In this document: positions 38,620 through 48,230 of the stretch, one piece after another
Numbering within the stretch: position 1 is the first letter of the stretch
How the letters are laid out: every line of letters starts with the position of its first letter
Source of the DNA: Alphaproteobacteria bacterium
Lineage (GTDB): Bacteria; Pseudomonadota; Alphaproteobacteria; Rhizobiales; Xanthobacteraceae
NCBI GenBank assembly: GCA_005884685.1
Contig: VBAH01000015.1
Span: 1-64,000, forward strand
DNA length: 64,000 bases
Direction: 5' to 3'
Notes under the pieces: model-generated
Databases searched by the model: none
What the model was told of the DNA's origin: nothing
Seen by the model: the letters and a program-made list of their open reading frames with translations, nothing else
Made by a program: the position numbers and the translations under genes

Positions 38620-39828
38620 TTGTCCCCCAATTGGCCGGAGAAATTGGTGGCGCGGACGCGCAATGCGCGTATCGCGGTCGTGGCGGCGCTCGGGCTGCTC
38701 GCCGCGGCCTGCTCGGGCATGCCGGGCGCGGACTATTTCAGCTTCGGTGCGCCGCCTCCTCCGCCGGGCGCCCAGCCGACCGCCGTCGGCGCCGGTCAGG
38801 TCAAGGTGGCACTGATCCTGCCGCTGTCGGCGCAGGGCAATGGCGCGGCGGTCGCGCAGTCGATGCGCAACGCCGCCGAAATGGCGCTCGCCGAGTTCTC
38901 GAATCCCGACATCCAGCTTCTCGTGAAGGACGACGGCGGCACGTCGTCGGGCGCCGCGCAGGCCGCCCAGCAGGCGCTGGCCGAAGGCGCCGAGATCATC
39001 CTCGGGCCGTTGTTCGCCGTGTCGGTCAGTTCGGCCGCACAGGTCGCGCGCGCGCGCGGCGTGCCGGTGCTCGCTTTTTCGACCGACTCCACAGTGGCGG
39101 CGCCCGGCGTGCACCTGTTGAGCTTCCTGCCCGAGTCCGATGTCGACCGCGTGATCGGTTATGCCATCCAGCAGGGCAAGCGCTCGTTCGCGGCGCTCAT
39201 TCCCGACAATGCCTACGGCAGCGTGGTGCAGGCCGCATTCCAGCAAGCGGTCGCGCGCGGTGGGGGGCGGGTCGTTGCGATGGAACGCTATCCGCTCGAC
39301 CGCGCGCAGATGCAGGGGCCCGTGCAGCGCGTCGCCGCGGCGATGCGCCAGGCCGATGCGATCTTCATCCCGGATGGCGCGGACGCGGTGGTGGCGGCGG
39401 CGCAGATGCTCGGCGCTGGCGGCGCGAACACGCGCCGTATCCAGCTGATCGGCACCGGGCTGTGGGACGATCCGCGCATCTTCGCCGAGCCGGCCGTGCA
39501 GGGCGGCTGGTTTGCGGCACCCGATCCGGGGGGCTACCGCGCGTTCTCGGGCCGCTACCGGTCGCGCTACGGACAGGATCCGCTGCGTCCCGCGACGCTC
39601 GCCTATGACGCGGTCTCGCTCGTCGCCGCACTGGTGAAGACGCAAGGCCCGGCGCGCTTTTCGGAAGAGGTGCTGACCAACGCGTCCGGCTTCGCCGGCA
39701 TCGACGGCGTGTTCCGCTTCCGCCCCGACGGCACCAATCAGCGCGGTCTGGCGGTGATGCGCGTCACGACATCGGGCCCGCAGGTGATCAGTCCGGCCCC
39801 GAAGGCGTTCAGCGCGGGCGGGACTTGA
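38620..39828 (+). CDS. Penicillin-binding protein activator-like lipoprotein (LppC/LpoA, type I periplasmic-binding fold)
   Basis: This is an exported lipoprotein with a leucine-binding-protein fold. The hydrophobic signal ends in lipobox LAAAC (cysteine 31 from this start). The mature part begins QVKVALILPLSAQGNGAAVAQSMRNA and contains GPLFAVSVSSAAQVARARGVPV. I prefer the TTG at 38620 (GGAGGG 5 nt upstream). GTG 38647 (GGAG 6 nt upstream) and ATG 38566 are alternatives that do not affect the mature protein. The N-terminal TPR domain of E. coli LpoA is absent, so PBP activation is by analogy only. Confidence 0.85.
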   Translation: MSPNWPEKLVARTRNARIAVVAALGLLAAACSGMPGADYFSFGAPPPPPGAQPTAVGAGQVKVALILPLSAQGNGAAVAQSMRNAAEMALAEFSNPDIQLLVKDDGGTSSGAAQAAQQALAEGAEIILGPLFAVSVSSAAQVARARGVPVLAFSTDSTVAAPGVHLLSFLPESDVDRVIGYAIQQGKRSFAALIPDNAYGSVVQAAFQQAVARGGGRVVAMERYPLDRAQMQGPVQRVAAAMRQADAIFIPDGADAVVAAAQMLGAGGANTRRIQLIGTGLWDDPRIFAEPAVQGGWFAAPDPGGYRAFSGRYRSRYGQDPLRPATLAYDAVSLVAALVKTQGPARFSEEVLTNASGFAGIDGVFRFRPDGTNQRGLAVMRVTTSGPQVISPAPKAFSAGGT

Positions 39829-39834
39829 GCCGCT

Positions 39835-39877
39835 TGATCCCGAAAAGTGGAAACCGGTTTTCGGATAAGATCATGCG
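39835..39877. repeat. Palindromic intergenic repeat (family E)
   Basis: TTGATCCCGAAAAGTGGAAA followed by CCGGTTTTCGGATAAGATCA is an inverted copy of the element at 32009. It sits between the convergent lipoprotein and hemW genes. Confidence 0.8.
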
Positions 39878-39888
39878 CAACAAAAAAA

Positions 39889-41094
39889 CTACGCCGCCAA
39901 ATCCGCCACCACGGCATCGAGCACCGGGAAGCCTGCGCGCGTGACGCGCAGGCGGCCGTCCGGAGTCGCTTCCACCATGCCCTCGGCGCCGAGCGCCGCG
40001 ATGCGCGCGGGATCGAGCGGGTGGCCGGCGAACGCCGCGTAGCGCGCGGGATCGATCCCTTCGGCGAGCCGCAGGCCCATCAGCAGATATTCGTCGGCCT
40101 GCTCGGCGCGCGTCAGCGTCTCGTCGGCGACGATGCCGTGGCCGCTTGCTTCGACACGCATCAGCCACGCCTCGGGACGCTTCTCTGTCGCCGTTGCACG
40201 GCGTTGGCCATCCACGACCAGCCGCCCATGTGCGCCGGGTCCGATTCCGGCGTATTCGTGATAGCGCCAGTAGACGAGATTATGCCGGCATTGCGCGCCA
40301 GGCCGCGCATGATTGGAAATCTCGTAAGCGGGAAGCCCGTGCGCGGCCGTGACCTCCTGCGTCACGTCAAACAGCGCACGCGCGTTGTCATCGTCGGGAA
40401 TGACCAGTTTGCCGGCCGCGTGCAGCGCCGCAAATGGCGTGTCCTGTTCGATGGTGAGCTGATAGAGCGAGAGATGCTCGGCGGCTTCGTCGATCGCCTG
40501 CGCCAGCTCCGCGCGCCATGCGTCGGGCGTCTGGCCCGGCCGCGCGTAGATCAGATCGAACGAGTAGCGGTCGAACGCCGCGCGCGCGATCTTCACGGCA
40601 TCGAGCGCTTCTTGCGCCGTGTGCAGCCGGCCGAGTTCTTTCAGCGCCGAATCGTCGAGCGCCTGCACGCCGAGCGAGACGCGGTTGACGCCGGCCGCGC
40701 GGTAGCCGGCAAAGCGTGTCGCCTCGACGCTGGTCGGATTGGCCTCCAGCGTCACCTCGACGTCGGGCGCGATGGCCCAATGCCTGGCCGTCGCATCGAG
40801 GATCGCGCCGACCGTCTCGGGCTTCATCAGCGACGGCGTGCCGCCACCCATGAAGATGGTCGTGACGGTGCGGCCGGGAACGCGTGCGGCCGTCGCGGCG
40901 ATCTCGGCGGCGAACGCCCGCACATAACGCTCTTCGTCGATGGCGGCGTGGCGGACGTGACTGTTGAAGTCGCAATAGGGGCACTTCGAGAGGCAGAACG
41001 GCCAGTGCACGTAGATGCCGAAAGCGCCCCCTCCCGGCTCGCTGCGCTCGCCGACCTCTCCCGCCTGCGGGGGAGGATTACTTCTGTCGAGCAA
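39889..41094 (-). CDS. hemW: Radical SAM heme chaperone HemW (coproporphyrinogen III oxidase-like)
   Basis: This radical SAM protein of about 401 residues has the 4Fe-4S motif CLSKCPYC (C34, C38, C41) after [45 protein letters not shown] and LSLYQLTIE follow. HemW delivers heme to respiratory proteins; the canonical HemN residue set cannot be judged here. The 5' end is unusual: the only available start is TTG 41094, overlapping the rdgB stop region, and residues about 6-23 are translated from a palindromic repeat. The coupling to rdgB suggests an operon. Confidence 0.9.
   Translation of the reverse strand: MLDRSNPPPQAGEVGERSEPGGGAFGIYVHWPFCLSKCPYCDFNSHVRHAAIDEERYVRAFAAEIAATAARVPGRTVTTIFMGGGTPSLMKPETVGAILDATARHWAIAPDVEVTLEANPTSVEATRFAGYRAAGVNRVSLGVQALDDSALKELGRLHTAQEALDAVKIARAAFDRYSFDLIYARPGQTPDAWRAELAQAIDEAAEHLSLYQLTIEQDTPFAALHAAGKLVIPDDDNARALFDVTQEVTAAHGLPAYEISNHARPGAQCRHNLVYWRYHEYAGIGPGAHGRLVVDGQRRATATEKRPEAWLMRVEASGHGIVADETLTRAEQADEYLLMGLRLAEGIDPARYAAFAGHPLDPARIAALGAEGMVEATPDGRLRVTRAGFPVLDAVVADLAA
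41027..41077. repeat. REP-like repeat of the DUF559-cassette family inside the hemW 5' end
   Basis: These 51 bp have the same layout as the units flanking the DUF559 gene. In the hemW direction they are a CCTCCCC...GGGAG hairpin, GGTCG, a second hairpin GGCGAGC-GCA-GCGAGCC with two internal G-A mismatches, and GGGAGGGGG. The repeat abuts the rdgB stop codon. It is translated in frame as the second to fifth turns of the HemW N-terminus. Confidence 0.75.
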
Positions 41095-41716
41095 GGCACG
41101 CCTCCGCGAGCTTGAGGAAGGCGCGCGCGCGATGCGAGAGGCCCTGCCCTTGTGGCGGCAGTCCGTGCTTTTGGTCGGCGGTCATCTCGCCGAATGTAAG
41201 GTCGAAACCATCGGGAAGGAACATCGGATCGTAACCGAAGCCCTTCTCGCCGCGCGGCGGCCAGACCAAAGTGCCGTCCACGCGCCCCTCGAATTCCTCC
41301 AAATGTCCGTCCGGCCAGGCCACCGCGAGCACCGAGACGAAGTGCGCCTTGCGCTGCTCGGGCTTGAAGCAATCGCGCTCGCGTAATCCCGCCTCGACCT
41401 TCTCCATCGCGTGGCGGAAATCCTTCGTCTCGCCGGCCCACCGCGCCGAGTATATCCCCGGTGCGGCGTCGAGCGCATCGACCGCGAGCCCGGAGTCATC
41501 AGCAAAAGCGGGCATGCCCGAAGCGCGCGCGGCCGCCTCCGCCTTGAGGCGCGCATTCGCCGCGAATGTGGTGCCGGTCTCCTCCGGCTCCGGCAGATTC
41601 AGCTCGCTCGCCGACACCGCCTCGACGCCATGGCGCGCGAGCAGGTCGCGCATCTCGGCGAGCTTGCCCTTGTTGTGCGTGGCGATGACGAGGCGGCCGG
41701 TGATGGGGCGGTGCAT
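41078..41716 (-). CDS. rdgB: Non-canonical purine NTP pyrophosphatase (RdgB/HAM1)
   Basis: This enzyme hydrolyses dITP, XTP and related bases to prevent their incorporation, 212 residues. Motifs are [19 protein letters not shown] at the N-terminus, [40 protein letters not shown] and LSHRARAF. The gene is followed directly by hemW. A family B repeat precedes it downstream of rph. Confidence 0.96.
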   Translation of the reverse strand: MHRPITGRLVIATHNKGKLAEMRDLLARHGVEAVSASELNLPEPEETGTTFAANARLKAEAAARASGMPAFADDSGLAVDALDAAPGIYSARWAGETKDFRHAMEKVEAGLRERDCFKPEQRKAHFVSVLAVAWPDGHLEEFEGRVDGTLVWPPRGEKGFGYDPMFLPDGFDLTFGEMTADQKHGLPPQGQGLSHRARAFLKLAEACLARQK

Positions 41717-41726
41717 GATTCCTCAG

Positions 41727-41836
41727 CTGTCATCCCGGGCGGGCGAGCGCAGCGAGAGAGACCCGGGATCCATCGTCCCAAACGCGGCGCCGCGTTACAT
41801 GGGTCCCGGCTCTCGCTGCGCTCGGCCGGGATGACG
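41727..41836. repeat. Palindromic intergenic repeat (family B) between rph and rdgB
   Basis: GCTGTCATCCCGGG is mirrored by GGCCGGGATGACG, with GGGATCCAT and ATGGGTCCC inner arms and GAGCGCAGCGAG hairpins. It occupies almost all of the rph-rdgB gap. Confidence 0.85.
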
Positions 41837-41846
41837 CCATTCCAGA

Positions 41847-42560
41847 TCACATCACGGCGAGCTTCTGCAGATCGACGAGCTTCCCGATGCCCTTGCGCGC
41901 GAGCGCCAGCAGCGCCGACAGCTGCTCTTCGCTGAACGGGACTTTTTCGGCGGTCGCCTGCACCTCGACCAGATTGCCCGCGCCGGTCATCACGAAGTTC
42001 GCATCCGTATCCGCTTCGGAGTCTTCCGCATAATCGAGATCGAGCACCGCCACGCCCTTGTGCACGCCGCAGGATATGGCAGCGACGTGATCGCGCAGCG
42101 GATCGCCGCGCAGCATATCGCGCGCCTTCATCCAGTTGATGCAGTCCGAGAGCGCGACCCAGCCGCCGGTGATCGCCGCCGTGCGCGTGCCGCCGTCCGC
42201 CTGGATCACGTCGCAGTCGACCGTGATCTGCCGCTCGCCAAGCGCCGGCAGGTCGACCACGGCGCGCAGCGAGCGTCCGATCAGCCGCTGGATTTCCAGG
42301 GTGCGGCCGCCCTGCTTGCCGGCGGAGGCTTCGCGCCGCGTGCGCTCATTGGTGGCGCGCGGCAGCATGCCGTATTCGGCCGTGACCCAGCCGCGCGCCT
42401 GACCCTTGAGCCATGGCGGGAGGCGATCTTCGAGCGTGGCCGTCACCAGCACATGGGTGTCGCCGAACTTCACGAAACATGAGCCTTCGGCATACTTCAC
42501 CACGCCACGGTCGAGCGTCACGGTCCGCAGCTCGTCGGCTTGTCGGCGGCTTGGCCGCAT
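41847..42560 (-). CDS. rph: Ribonuclease PH
   Basis: This phosphorolytic 3'-5' exoribonuclease trims tRNA 3' ends, 237 residues. It starts [27 protein letters not shown] (given in part). [19 protein letters not shown], the phosphate-binding region, and [18 protein letters not shown] are clear. It is divergent from hrcA. Confidence 0.97.
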   Translation of the reverse strand: MRPSRRQADELRTVTLDRGVVKYAEGSCFVKFGDTHVLVTATLEDRLPPWLKGQARGWVTAEYGMLPRATNERTRREASAGKQGGRTLEIQRLIGRSLRAVVDLPALGERQITVDCDVIQADGGTRTAAITGGWVALSDCINWMKARDMLRGDPLRDHVAAISCGVHKGVAVLDLDYAEDSEADTDANFVMTGAGNLVEVQATAEKVPFSEEQLSALLALARKGIGKLVDLQKLAVM

Positions 42561-42666
42561 TCGTCCTCCAGAAGCGTCGATGAGTTGGCGCTGCTTTTAG
42601 GTGGGACGAGGCGGAACGACAAGGCTTGTGTTGGGGCGCTTTCAGGGACAAGTGTTGGCGTGAACG

Positions 42667-43761
42667 ATGGAGCAGCCCGTGTCGCAGGACATCCCTCTCG
42701 GACAATCGCAGGCGGGCCTCGCACAGCTCAACGAGCGCTCGCGCGAGATTTTCCGCCAGATCGTCGAAAGCTATCTTGCAACCGGCGAACCGGTCGGCTC
42801 GCGCAATCTCGCGCGTATCATCCCGATGACCCTGTCGCCCGCTTCGGTACGCAACGTCATGGCCGACCTCGAGCAGCTCGGCCTGGTCTATGCGCCGCAT
42901 ACCTCGGCCGGGCGGTTGCCGACCGAGCGCGGCCTGCGCTTCTTCGTCGATGCGCTGATGCAGATCGGCGACGTGACCGAGCGCGACCGTCAGGCGATCG
43001 AGGCACAGGTTGCCGCGGCCGGAACCTCGAAGTCGGTCGACGCGGTGCTCACCGAAGCCTCCGGCCTGCTCTCCGGGCTGACGCGCGCCGCCGGGGTGGT
43101 GCTGGCAGTGAAATCGAACACGCGGCTCAAGCACATCGAGTTTGTGCGGCTCGAACCCGAGCGCGCTTTGGTGGTGCTGGTCGCCGAGGATGGACAGGTC
43201 GAGAACCGCATCGTCAATCTGCCGCCGGGTTTGCCCAGCTCTGCTCTTTCCGAAGCGACCAACTTCCTCAATGCCCGCATCCGTGGCCGTACGATTGCCG
43301 AAGCGCGTGCCGAGCTCGACCGTGCGCTCGAAACCGGGAAGGCGGAGCTCGATCAACTCACCCAGCGCATCGTGGCGGCAGGGCTTGCCAGCTGGTCGGG
43401 CGGCGAGACCGCGGAACGCCAGCTGATCGTGCGCGGCCAGGCCAACCTGCTCGACGATCTGCATGCGCTGGAAGATCTCGAGCGTGTGCGGCTGCTGTTC
43501 GACGATCTCGAAGAAAAGCGCGGCGTCGCCGACCTGCTCGGGCGCGCCGAGCAGGCCGACGGCATGCGGATCTTCATCGGCTCGGAAAACAAGCTGTTCT
43601 CGCTCTCCGGCTCCTCCACCATCGTGTCGCCCTATCGCGACGGGCATGTCCGCATCGTCGGCGTGCTGGGGGTGATCGGGCCGACCCGGCTGAACTACGC
43701 GCGCATCATTCCGATGGTCGATTACACCGCCAAGGTGGTCAGCAAGGTCCTCGGGAGTTGA
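42667..43761 (+). CDS. hrcA: Heat-inducible transcription repressor HrcA
   Basis: This repressor binds CIRCE operators of chaperone genes, 364 residues. The N-terminal winged-helix has [31 protein letters not shown] (given in part). The [33 protein letters not shown] segment and a C-terminal [24 protein letters not shown]-type end follow. I found no CIRCE element near hrcA, grpE or dnaK; the usual target, groESL, is outside the window. It precedes grpE by 74 bp. Confidence 0.96.
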   Translation: MEQPVSQDIPLGQSQAGLAQLNERSREIFRQIVESYLATGEPVGSRNLARIIPMTLSPASVRNVMADLEQLGLVYAPHTSAGRLPTERGLRFFVDALMQIGDVTERDRQAIEAQVAAAGTSKSVDAVLTEASGLLSGLTRAAGVVLAVKSNTRLKHIEFVRLEPERALVVLVAEDGQVENRIVNLPPGLPSSALSEATNFLNARIRGRTIAEARAELDRALETGKAELDQLTQRIVAAGLASWSGGETAERQLIVRGQANLLDDLHALEDLERVRLLFDDLEEKRGVADLLGRAEQADGMRIFIGSENKLFSLSGSSTIVSPYRDGHVRIVGVLGVIGPTRLNYARIIPMVDYTAKVVSKVLGS

Positions 43762-43835
43762 TCACGAAGGCTTGATTTTTCATGCCGCAGCGCTGATATC
43801 CCCTGCGACATTTCAACAGACCGAACGGAATTGGG

Positions 43836-44435
43836 ATGACGGATACGACCTCCGGCACCACTGGCGCTGAGACCGAGACGCCGGAAACCGCCGCTTCGGG
43901 TGAGACCGCACCAGATCCGGTCGCGGCGCTCACCAAGGAAACCGCGGACTTGAAGGATCGGTTGCTGCGTACGCTCGCCGAGATGGAAAACCTGCGCCGG
44001 CGCACCGAGCGCGAAGTCGCCGATGCGCGTGCCTACGGCGTGACCAGCTTCGCGCGCGATATTCTCGCCGTCGCCGACAACATGGAGCGCGCACTGAGGG
44101 CGCTCGACGACGAGATCCGCGAGAAGGCCGAAGCGGGCGTCAAGGCGTTGCTCGACGGCGTCGAATTGACCGAGCGCGAACTGATCAAGGCGATGCAGAA
44201 GCACGGGGTCAGGAAGATCGAACCGCAAGGGCAGAAGTTCGACCCGAACCTGCATCAGGCGATGCTCGAAATTCCGGATGCGTCGGTGCCGGCCGGCACC
44301 GTGGTGCAGGTCATGCAGCCTGGCTACACCATCGGGGAGCGCGTGCTGCGGCCCGCTTTGGTCGGCGTTTCCAAGGGCGGGCCGAAAGCCTCCGCGGCGG
44401 ATGCACCGGCGAACGACAATACGGAAGACAATTAG
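43836..44435 (+). CDS. grpE: Nucleotide exchange factor GrpE
   Basis: This is the exchange factor for DnaK, 199 residues. A low-complexity T/E/A N-terminus (1-30) leads into the long helix ([23 protein letters not shown]). The beta-wing domain reads [20 protein letters not shown] and [25 protein letters not shown]. It is coupled to hrcA as hrcA-grpE; dnaKJ lies 9 kb away. Confidence 0.96.
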   Translation: MTDTTSGTTGAETETPETAASGETAPDPVAALTKETADLKDRLLRTLAEMENLRRRTEREVADARAYGVTSFARDILAVADNMERALRALDDEIREKAEAGVKALLDGVELTERELIKAMQKHGVRKIEPQGQKFDPNLHQAMLEIPDASVPAGTVVQVMQPGYTIGERVLRPALVGVSKGGPKASAADAPANDNTEDN

Positions 44436-44441
44436 TTTCTC

Positions 44442-44538
44442 CGTCGTGCCCGGCCTTGTGCCGGGCATCCCGATAGAGCGGACACGGCTTTGCGAACCTA
44501 AGCGGGATGGCCGGGACACGCCCGGCCATGACGAAGGA
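44442..44538. repeat. Palindromic intergenic repeat (family C)
   Basis: CCGTCGTGCCCGGCCTTGTG with GCCGGGCAT is mirrored by GGCCGGG...CCCGGCCATGACG. Related copies are at 50336, 58340 and 59634. It separates convergent grpE and the secreted-protein gene. Confidence 0.8.
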
Positions 44539-44542
44539 GGGG

Positions 44543-45505
44543 CTACCGCGGCTCGATGCTGTCGCGGATTGCGCGCAGCCTTGGGAACACGTCGCTCCAC
44601 GCGCTCTTGCGCACGATCGCGAACATCCGCAGATACCCGCTTTGTCCGAAGCGCACCCATTGGACCGCAGAGACATCGGTGCTCGATTTCGTGTCCTTGG
44701 CGTCGGCGACAATCTCGTAGCCCTGCGCCTGGCCGATCCGGAGCGGCTCGGAACGCGTGATCTTGACGTCCTTGAGCCCGGGTAGCGTGCCAAACAGCTG
44801 GCGCGCAAACTTGTCGCGGTCTTCGACTTTTGGCGGCTCGCCGGGGGCGACGGCGACCAGCATGAACGGCTGCTCGACCGCGGTGACCTCGTCGTTCGGG
44901 CCGTCGGTCAGGATCGCGACGCCTTCGCGCGCGGAACGCACGATGCGGAATTTGGCCAGGTTGCCGATCTTGTAGGGCAGCACCGCGAGCTTTTCGGCTT
45001 CCGGCACTTGCTGGCGTACCGCGAGCGTCTGGAACGTGTTGCGCATGATCGCGTCGGTCAGGGTCGCGCGCGTCGCCTCGACCATCTGCAGCGACACGAT
45101 CGCAGTGACGCCGTTCAGGGTGGCGACCATCACGGCCTCATGACGCTTCTGGCCGCCGGATTCCTGCGGGCCGGAGACGAAAAATCCCTTGCCGTCCTTG
45201 AAGGTGAGCGGCTCGCGCAGTTGCACCGTCATGCCGCGGGCTTTGAGCGCCTCGTCGGTAAAGCCTTTCTCGACGTCGGCGTAGGCATCGGCGGGGAGTT
45301 CAACCAGCAGGATCGCGGCGCTCGCCTGCGGGTTCTCGAACCCTGAAAACCGGCTGCTCGGCGTGAAGCCGGCCGGCGCAACGAGCCCGATGCGCGAATT
45401 GACCGGAAACACCGGATCGGCGGCCCGCGCGGGGGCGGCGGCCAGGATCAGGCCGGCCAGCGCGCCGAGCAGAGCGCGCGGCAGGATTTGCGGGAACAAG
45501 TTCAT
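44543..45505 (-). CDS. Secreted protein of unknown function
   Basis: This 320-residue protein has a Sec signal peptide (residues 1-29, ending PARAAD). After it comes DPVFPVNSRIGLVAPAGFTPSSRFSGFENPQASA, then repeated alpha/beta segments such as GFFVSGPQ and VAILTDGPNDEVTAVEQPFMLVA. No catalytic motif is recognised. The pattern resembles conserved periplasmic proteins of Bradyrhizobiaceae annotated only as hypothetical. The start at ATG 45505 is chosen because it begins the signal peptide; the longer reading is not credible. Confidence 0.75.
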   Translation of the reverse strand: MNLFPQILPRALLGALAGLILAAAPARAADPVFPVNSRIGLVAPAGFTPSSRFSGFENPQASAAILLVELPADAYADVEKGFTDEALKARGMTVQLREPLTFKDGKGFFVSGPQESGGQKRHEAVMVATLNGVTAIVSLQMVEATRATLTDAIMRNTFQTLAVRQQVPEAEKLAVLPYKIGNLAKFRIVRSAREGVAILTDGPNDEVTAVEQPFMLVAVAPGEPPKVEDRDKFARQLFGTLPGLKDVKITRSEPLRIGQAQGYEIVADAKDTKSSTDVSAVQWVRFGQSGYLRMFAIVRKSAWSDVFPRLRAIRDSIEPR

Positions 45506-45665
45506 GAACGGCCTTTCCGGGCAGTCGCGAAATCCGCCCGTTCGGGCGGCCACGGCATACATCGTCGCAACATGGGCGACAATGCGGCCGGCGCGCGGGC
45601 CACGGCCCGGGTCTTTCGACCGCCTTGGGCATGCTTTAGCGTGGCGGCGAGCGCAGGAGGGCGGC

Positions 45666-46043
45666 ATGGCGACGAATGGCAGCTTCTACTGGAACGAACT
45701 GATGACGCGTGACGCCGAAGCGGCGAAGAAATTCTATGGCGCAACGCTCGGCTGGACCTTCGAGCCGATGGAGGGCGGAGGCGGTCCGACCTACTGGGTC
45801 GCCAAGGTCGGTGATGAGTCCGTCGCCGGCATCTACACGATCGACGCGGATGATGCGGACACGGGCGAAGGCTGGTTCGCCTATGTGGCGGTGAACGATC
45901 TTTCCACCGCGCTCGCGCGCGCGACCAGCGAGGGCGGCGAGGTCGTGCGCGAGCCATGGGACGTGCCGGGTGTCGGCCGCATCGCGATCGTCAACGACAA
46001 TGCCGGCAACACGCTCGGTTGGATGACGCCGGCCGAGCAGTAG
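45666..46043 (+). CDS. VOC (glyoxalase/bleomycin-resistance-like) family protein
   Basis: This 125-residue protein has the paired beta-alpha-beta-beta-beta VOC fold. FYWNELMTRDAEAAKKFYGATLGWTFEPM at the N-terminus and VGRIAIVNDNAGNTLGWMTP at the C-terminus match this family of predicted lyases. The start at ATG 45666 is preceded by GGAGGGCGGC. No metal-ligand set or substrate can be fixed. Confidence 0.88.
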   Translation: MATNGSFYWNELMTRDAEAAKKFYGATLGWTFEPMEGGGGPTYWVAKVGDESVAGIYTIDADDADTGEGWFAYVAVNDLSTALARATSEGGEVVREPWDVPGVGRIAIVNDNAGNTLGWMTPAEQ

Positions 46044-46048
46044 TTTGA

Positions 46049-46124
46049 CCGCTCGTCCCCGCGAAAGCGGGGACCCAGGAGCCAAAACAAAGAGCTGGAT
46101 GCCCGCTTTCGCGGGCATGAGCGG
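46049..46124. repeat. Palindromic intergenic repeat (family A)
   Basis: This is almost identical to the copy at 5193: CCGCTCGTCCCCGC-GAAA and CCCGC-TTTC-GCGGGCATGAGCGG. It lies between the convergent VOC and alkB genes. Confidence 0.85.
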
Positions 46125-46126
46125 GG

Positions 46127-46750
46127 TCAATTCGGCCTCGTCACCCTCCTCAGCGTCAAATTGATCCGCCCACCCTCCGGCAGCAGCGTCGAGGTGCCGG
46201 GCAGGATCCTGTCCACCCCGTGAAACGCCAGCCGGCCTTGCCCGCCGAGCACGACGGCGTCGCCCGAGACGAGCCGCACCGAACGCGTCGGATCGCTGCG
46301 CTTCGACCCGCCGACGCGGAACAGTGCGGTGTCGCCGAGCGAGAGTGACACCACCGGAGCGGCGAAGTCCTGCTCGTCCTTGTCCTGATGCAGGCCCATG
46401 CGGGCGTCGGGCGCATAGAAATTGATCAGGCAGGCTTCGGGCGGCAGCGCATAGCCGCCGAGTTCGCGCCATGCCCGCAGCAGTACGTTAGGGATCGGCG
46501 GCCACGGCCTGCCGCTCTCGGGGTGTGTCGCCTGATAGCGATAGCCGTGCGCCTCGTCCGTCACCCAGCCGAGCGGCCCGCAGTTGCTCATGCGCACCGA
46601 CAATGGCTTGCCGGTGCGGGGCATGCGCGACAGGTAGAGCGGCGCCTCTGTGATAACTGTGCACACCGCGCAAAACAGCTCCTCCTGCGCGGCGCGGTCG
46701 AGATAGCCGGGCGTCAGTGTGACGCCGGGCGCGAGCGCGATCGTTGCCAT
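46127..46750 (-). CDS. alkB: AlkB-type 2-oxoglutarate/iron-dependent dioxygenase
   Basis: This enzyme would repair alkylated bases by oxidative demethylation, 207 residues. The iron ligands are HQD (in MGLHQDKDE) and the later histidine in AFHGVDR. The 2-oxoglutarate arginine lies in NLTLRRV. The substrate-side NFYAPDAR segment matches AlkB. It precedes no operon partner except the membrane-protein gene 6 bp upstream on the same strand. Confidence 0.9.
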   Translation of the reverse strand: MATIALAPGVTLTPGYLDRAAQEELFCAVCTVITEAPLYLSRMPRTGKPLSVRMSNCGPLGWVTDEAHGYRYQATHPESGRPWPPIPNVLLRAWRELGGYALPPEACLINFYAPDARMGLHQDKDEQDFAAPVVSLSLGDTALFRVGGSKRSDPTRSVRLVSGDAVVLGGQGRLAFHGVDRILPGTSTLLPEGGRINLTLRRVTRPN

Positions 46751-46756
46751 GACGGT

Positions 46757-48142
46757 TCAGATAGGCGAGGCGATGCGCGCCTGCGACCCGGTTTCGGAAC
46801 GCGCCCGAGGCAGCAGACGTCGCGTAACCAGCACCGTAGCTCCGATCACCGGAATGATGAGCAGCCGGGCCATGAAATAGGGGTGAACGGCGGTGTGATT
46901 GAGGAACGCCACGGACCACGCGATCAGCACCACGAGGCCGAGCCAGCACGCAATCAGGACCGAGCGATGGGCGCACCACGGCAGCTTGCGCGCACGCCAC
47001 GTCAGCGTCGCGAACACCCCCAATGCCGTCAGGACGAGGCCGGTACCGATGTTGGCCGAACCGAGCGCGATCAGCTTGCTCCAGATCCGATACGCGGCGA
47101 GCAGGAAGCCGAGCGTCAGTTTTGTGCCGCTCGCCGCGACCGGCTCGCCGTACATCCGATAGAACAGGAAATGCAGGAACGATTCCTCGTTGGCGAGAAA
47201 CACGCCTGTGAAGCCGCGTTTGATGACGAAACACGCGATGACGGCGGCGCAGAAGGCGGTCCACAGCTGAATGACCTGTGTGAGATAAGTCCGCCGCTCG
47301 CCCTCAAACCCCAAGGCAAGCAGCAGCGGGAGCAGAGCGAGCGCAAACGGAATGCCGCCGGTGAGCACCTCGAAGATCGCGGTCAGGCTGCCGTAACTCG
47401 CCGCATAGAGTGCCCGCCTCGCCGGGCTCAGGCGTGCGAGCGGCGCGATGAGGCTGATCCAGATGAAGGCGAAATGCACATAATCCGGCGGCGCGAAGAA
47501 GAAGGTTGCGTCGAAGTAATGCACCCCATAGAGCGCCGCGAGGCAGCCGGCGATGATCAGGTAGCCTGCCGGCAACTGAAGAGAGGAGCGCTCGGCTCTT
47601 GCCGTGCCGAGCTGCCACAGTGCCGTGAGACCGACCGCGCCGAGCAATGCGAACGCAATGCCGCGCATGATCCGGGCCGCCCGCTCAAGCGGCATGAGCG
47701 AGAGCACGCTGCGCGCAAAAATTCGGATGCCCATGATGTAGCGGTCGAGCGGCACATATTCGACGTCGCCATAGCCCGGTCCGAGTTCGGGGATCGCGCG
47801 CGCGAAAGCCTGGCAATCGAGCGTCTCGGGCATGCGCGGGTCGCGCCATGAGCCATTCACGACCGGCCAGCGGTTGCTCATCGCGTCGACCAGGGGGCCT
47901 GCGGACGGCGCAAGCAGCATGCTGCCGATCACGCAATCCATCGTGTGCCGCGGCCACACCAGCCCGCCGAAGGGACCGTACCCGAAGTGCGCGTTGAAGG
48001 TTCCGTCGAGAACCGCCGCAACGAGATGACGGCGGACGGCTTGCCGATCCTGCGGCAGCCACAGGGCCGCGGCCACGAAGGCTGCAAAGAAGCAGGCCGC
48101 AACGGCCACGCTGATGAACGCACCCCGGATGAGCTCTTTCAC
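46757..48142 (-). CDS. Polytopic membrane protein of unknown function (glycosylation cluster)
   Basis: This is a protein of about 461 residues with about ten hydrophobic segments. An early soluble loop is rich in conserved-looking residues (TMDCVIGSMLL, SWRDPRMPETLDCQAFARAIPELGPGYGDVEYVPLDRY). I do not recognise the family. The large periplasmic loop between the first two helices is the layout of lipid-linked-sugar transferases, but no GT-C motif is convincing. I use GTG 48142. It follows the FAD oxidoreductase and GtrA genes on the same strand. Confidence 0.65.
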   Translation of the reverse strand: MKELIRGAFISVAVAACFFAAFVAAALWLPQDRQAVRRHLVAAVLDGTFNAHFGYGPFGGLVWPRHTMDCVIGSMLLAPSAGPLVDAMSNRWPVVNGSWRDPRMPETLDCQAFARAIPELGPGYGDVEYVPLDRYIMGIRIFARSVLSLMPLERAARIMRGIAFALLGAVGLTALWQLGTARAERSSLQLPAGYLIIAGCLAALYGVHYFDATFFFAPPDYVHFAFIWISLIAPLARLSPARRALYAASYGSLTAIFEVLTGGIPFALALLPLLLALGFEGERRTYLTQVIQLWTAFCAAVIACFVIKRGFTGVFLANEESFLHFLFYRMYGEPVAASGTKLTLGFLLAAYRIWSKLIALGSANIGTGLVLTALGVFATLTWRARKLPWCAHRSVLIACWLGLVVLIAWSVAFLNHTAVHPYFMARLLIIPVIGATVLVTRRLLPRARSETGSQARIASPI

Positions 48143-48230
48143 GCGGCTCGCTGCGCCCCACAAGGATGCCAAGGGGATAGAACTGCGCGGGCGGGCTGTC
48201 CAGTAACGGAGAAAGGACCGACGGAAAGGC

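Noticed and set aside
38620-39828. Substrate-binding protein of an amino-acid ABC importer
   Set aside because: It has a lipobox, no ABC partners, and the position opposite rsmI that is typical of the LppC/LpoA-like lipoprotein.
42561-43835. Search for a CIRCE operator (TTAGCACTC-N9-GAGTGCTAA) at hrcA and grpE
   Set aside because: No inverted repeat of this type is present here or before dnaK.
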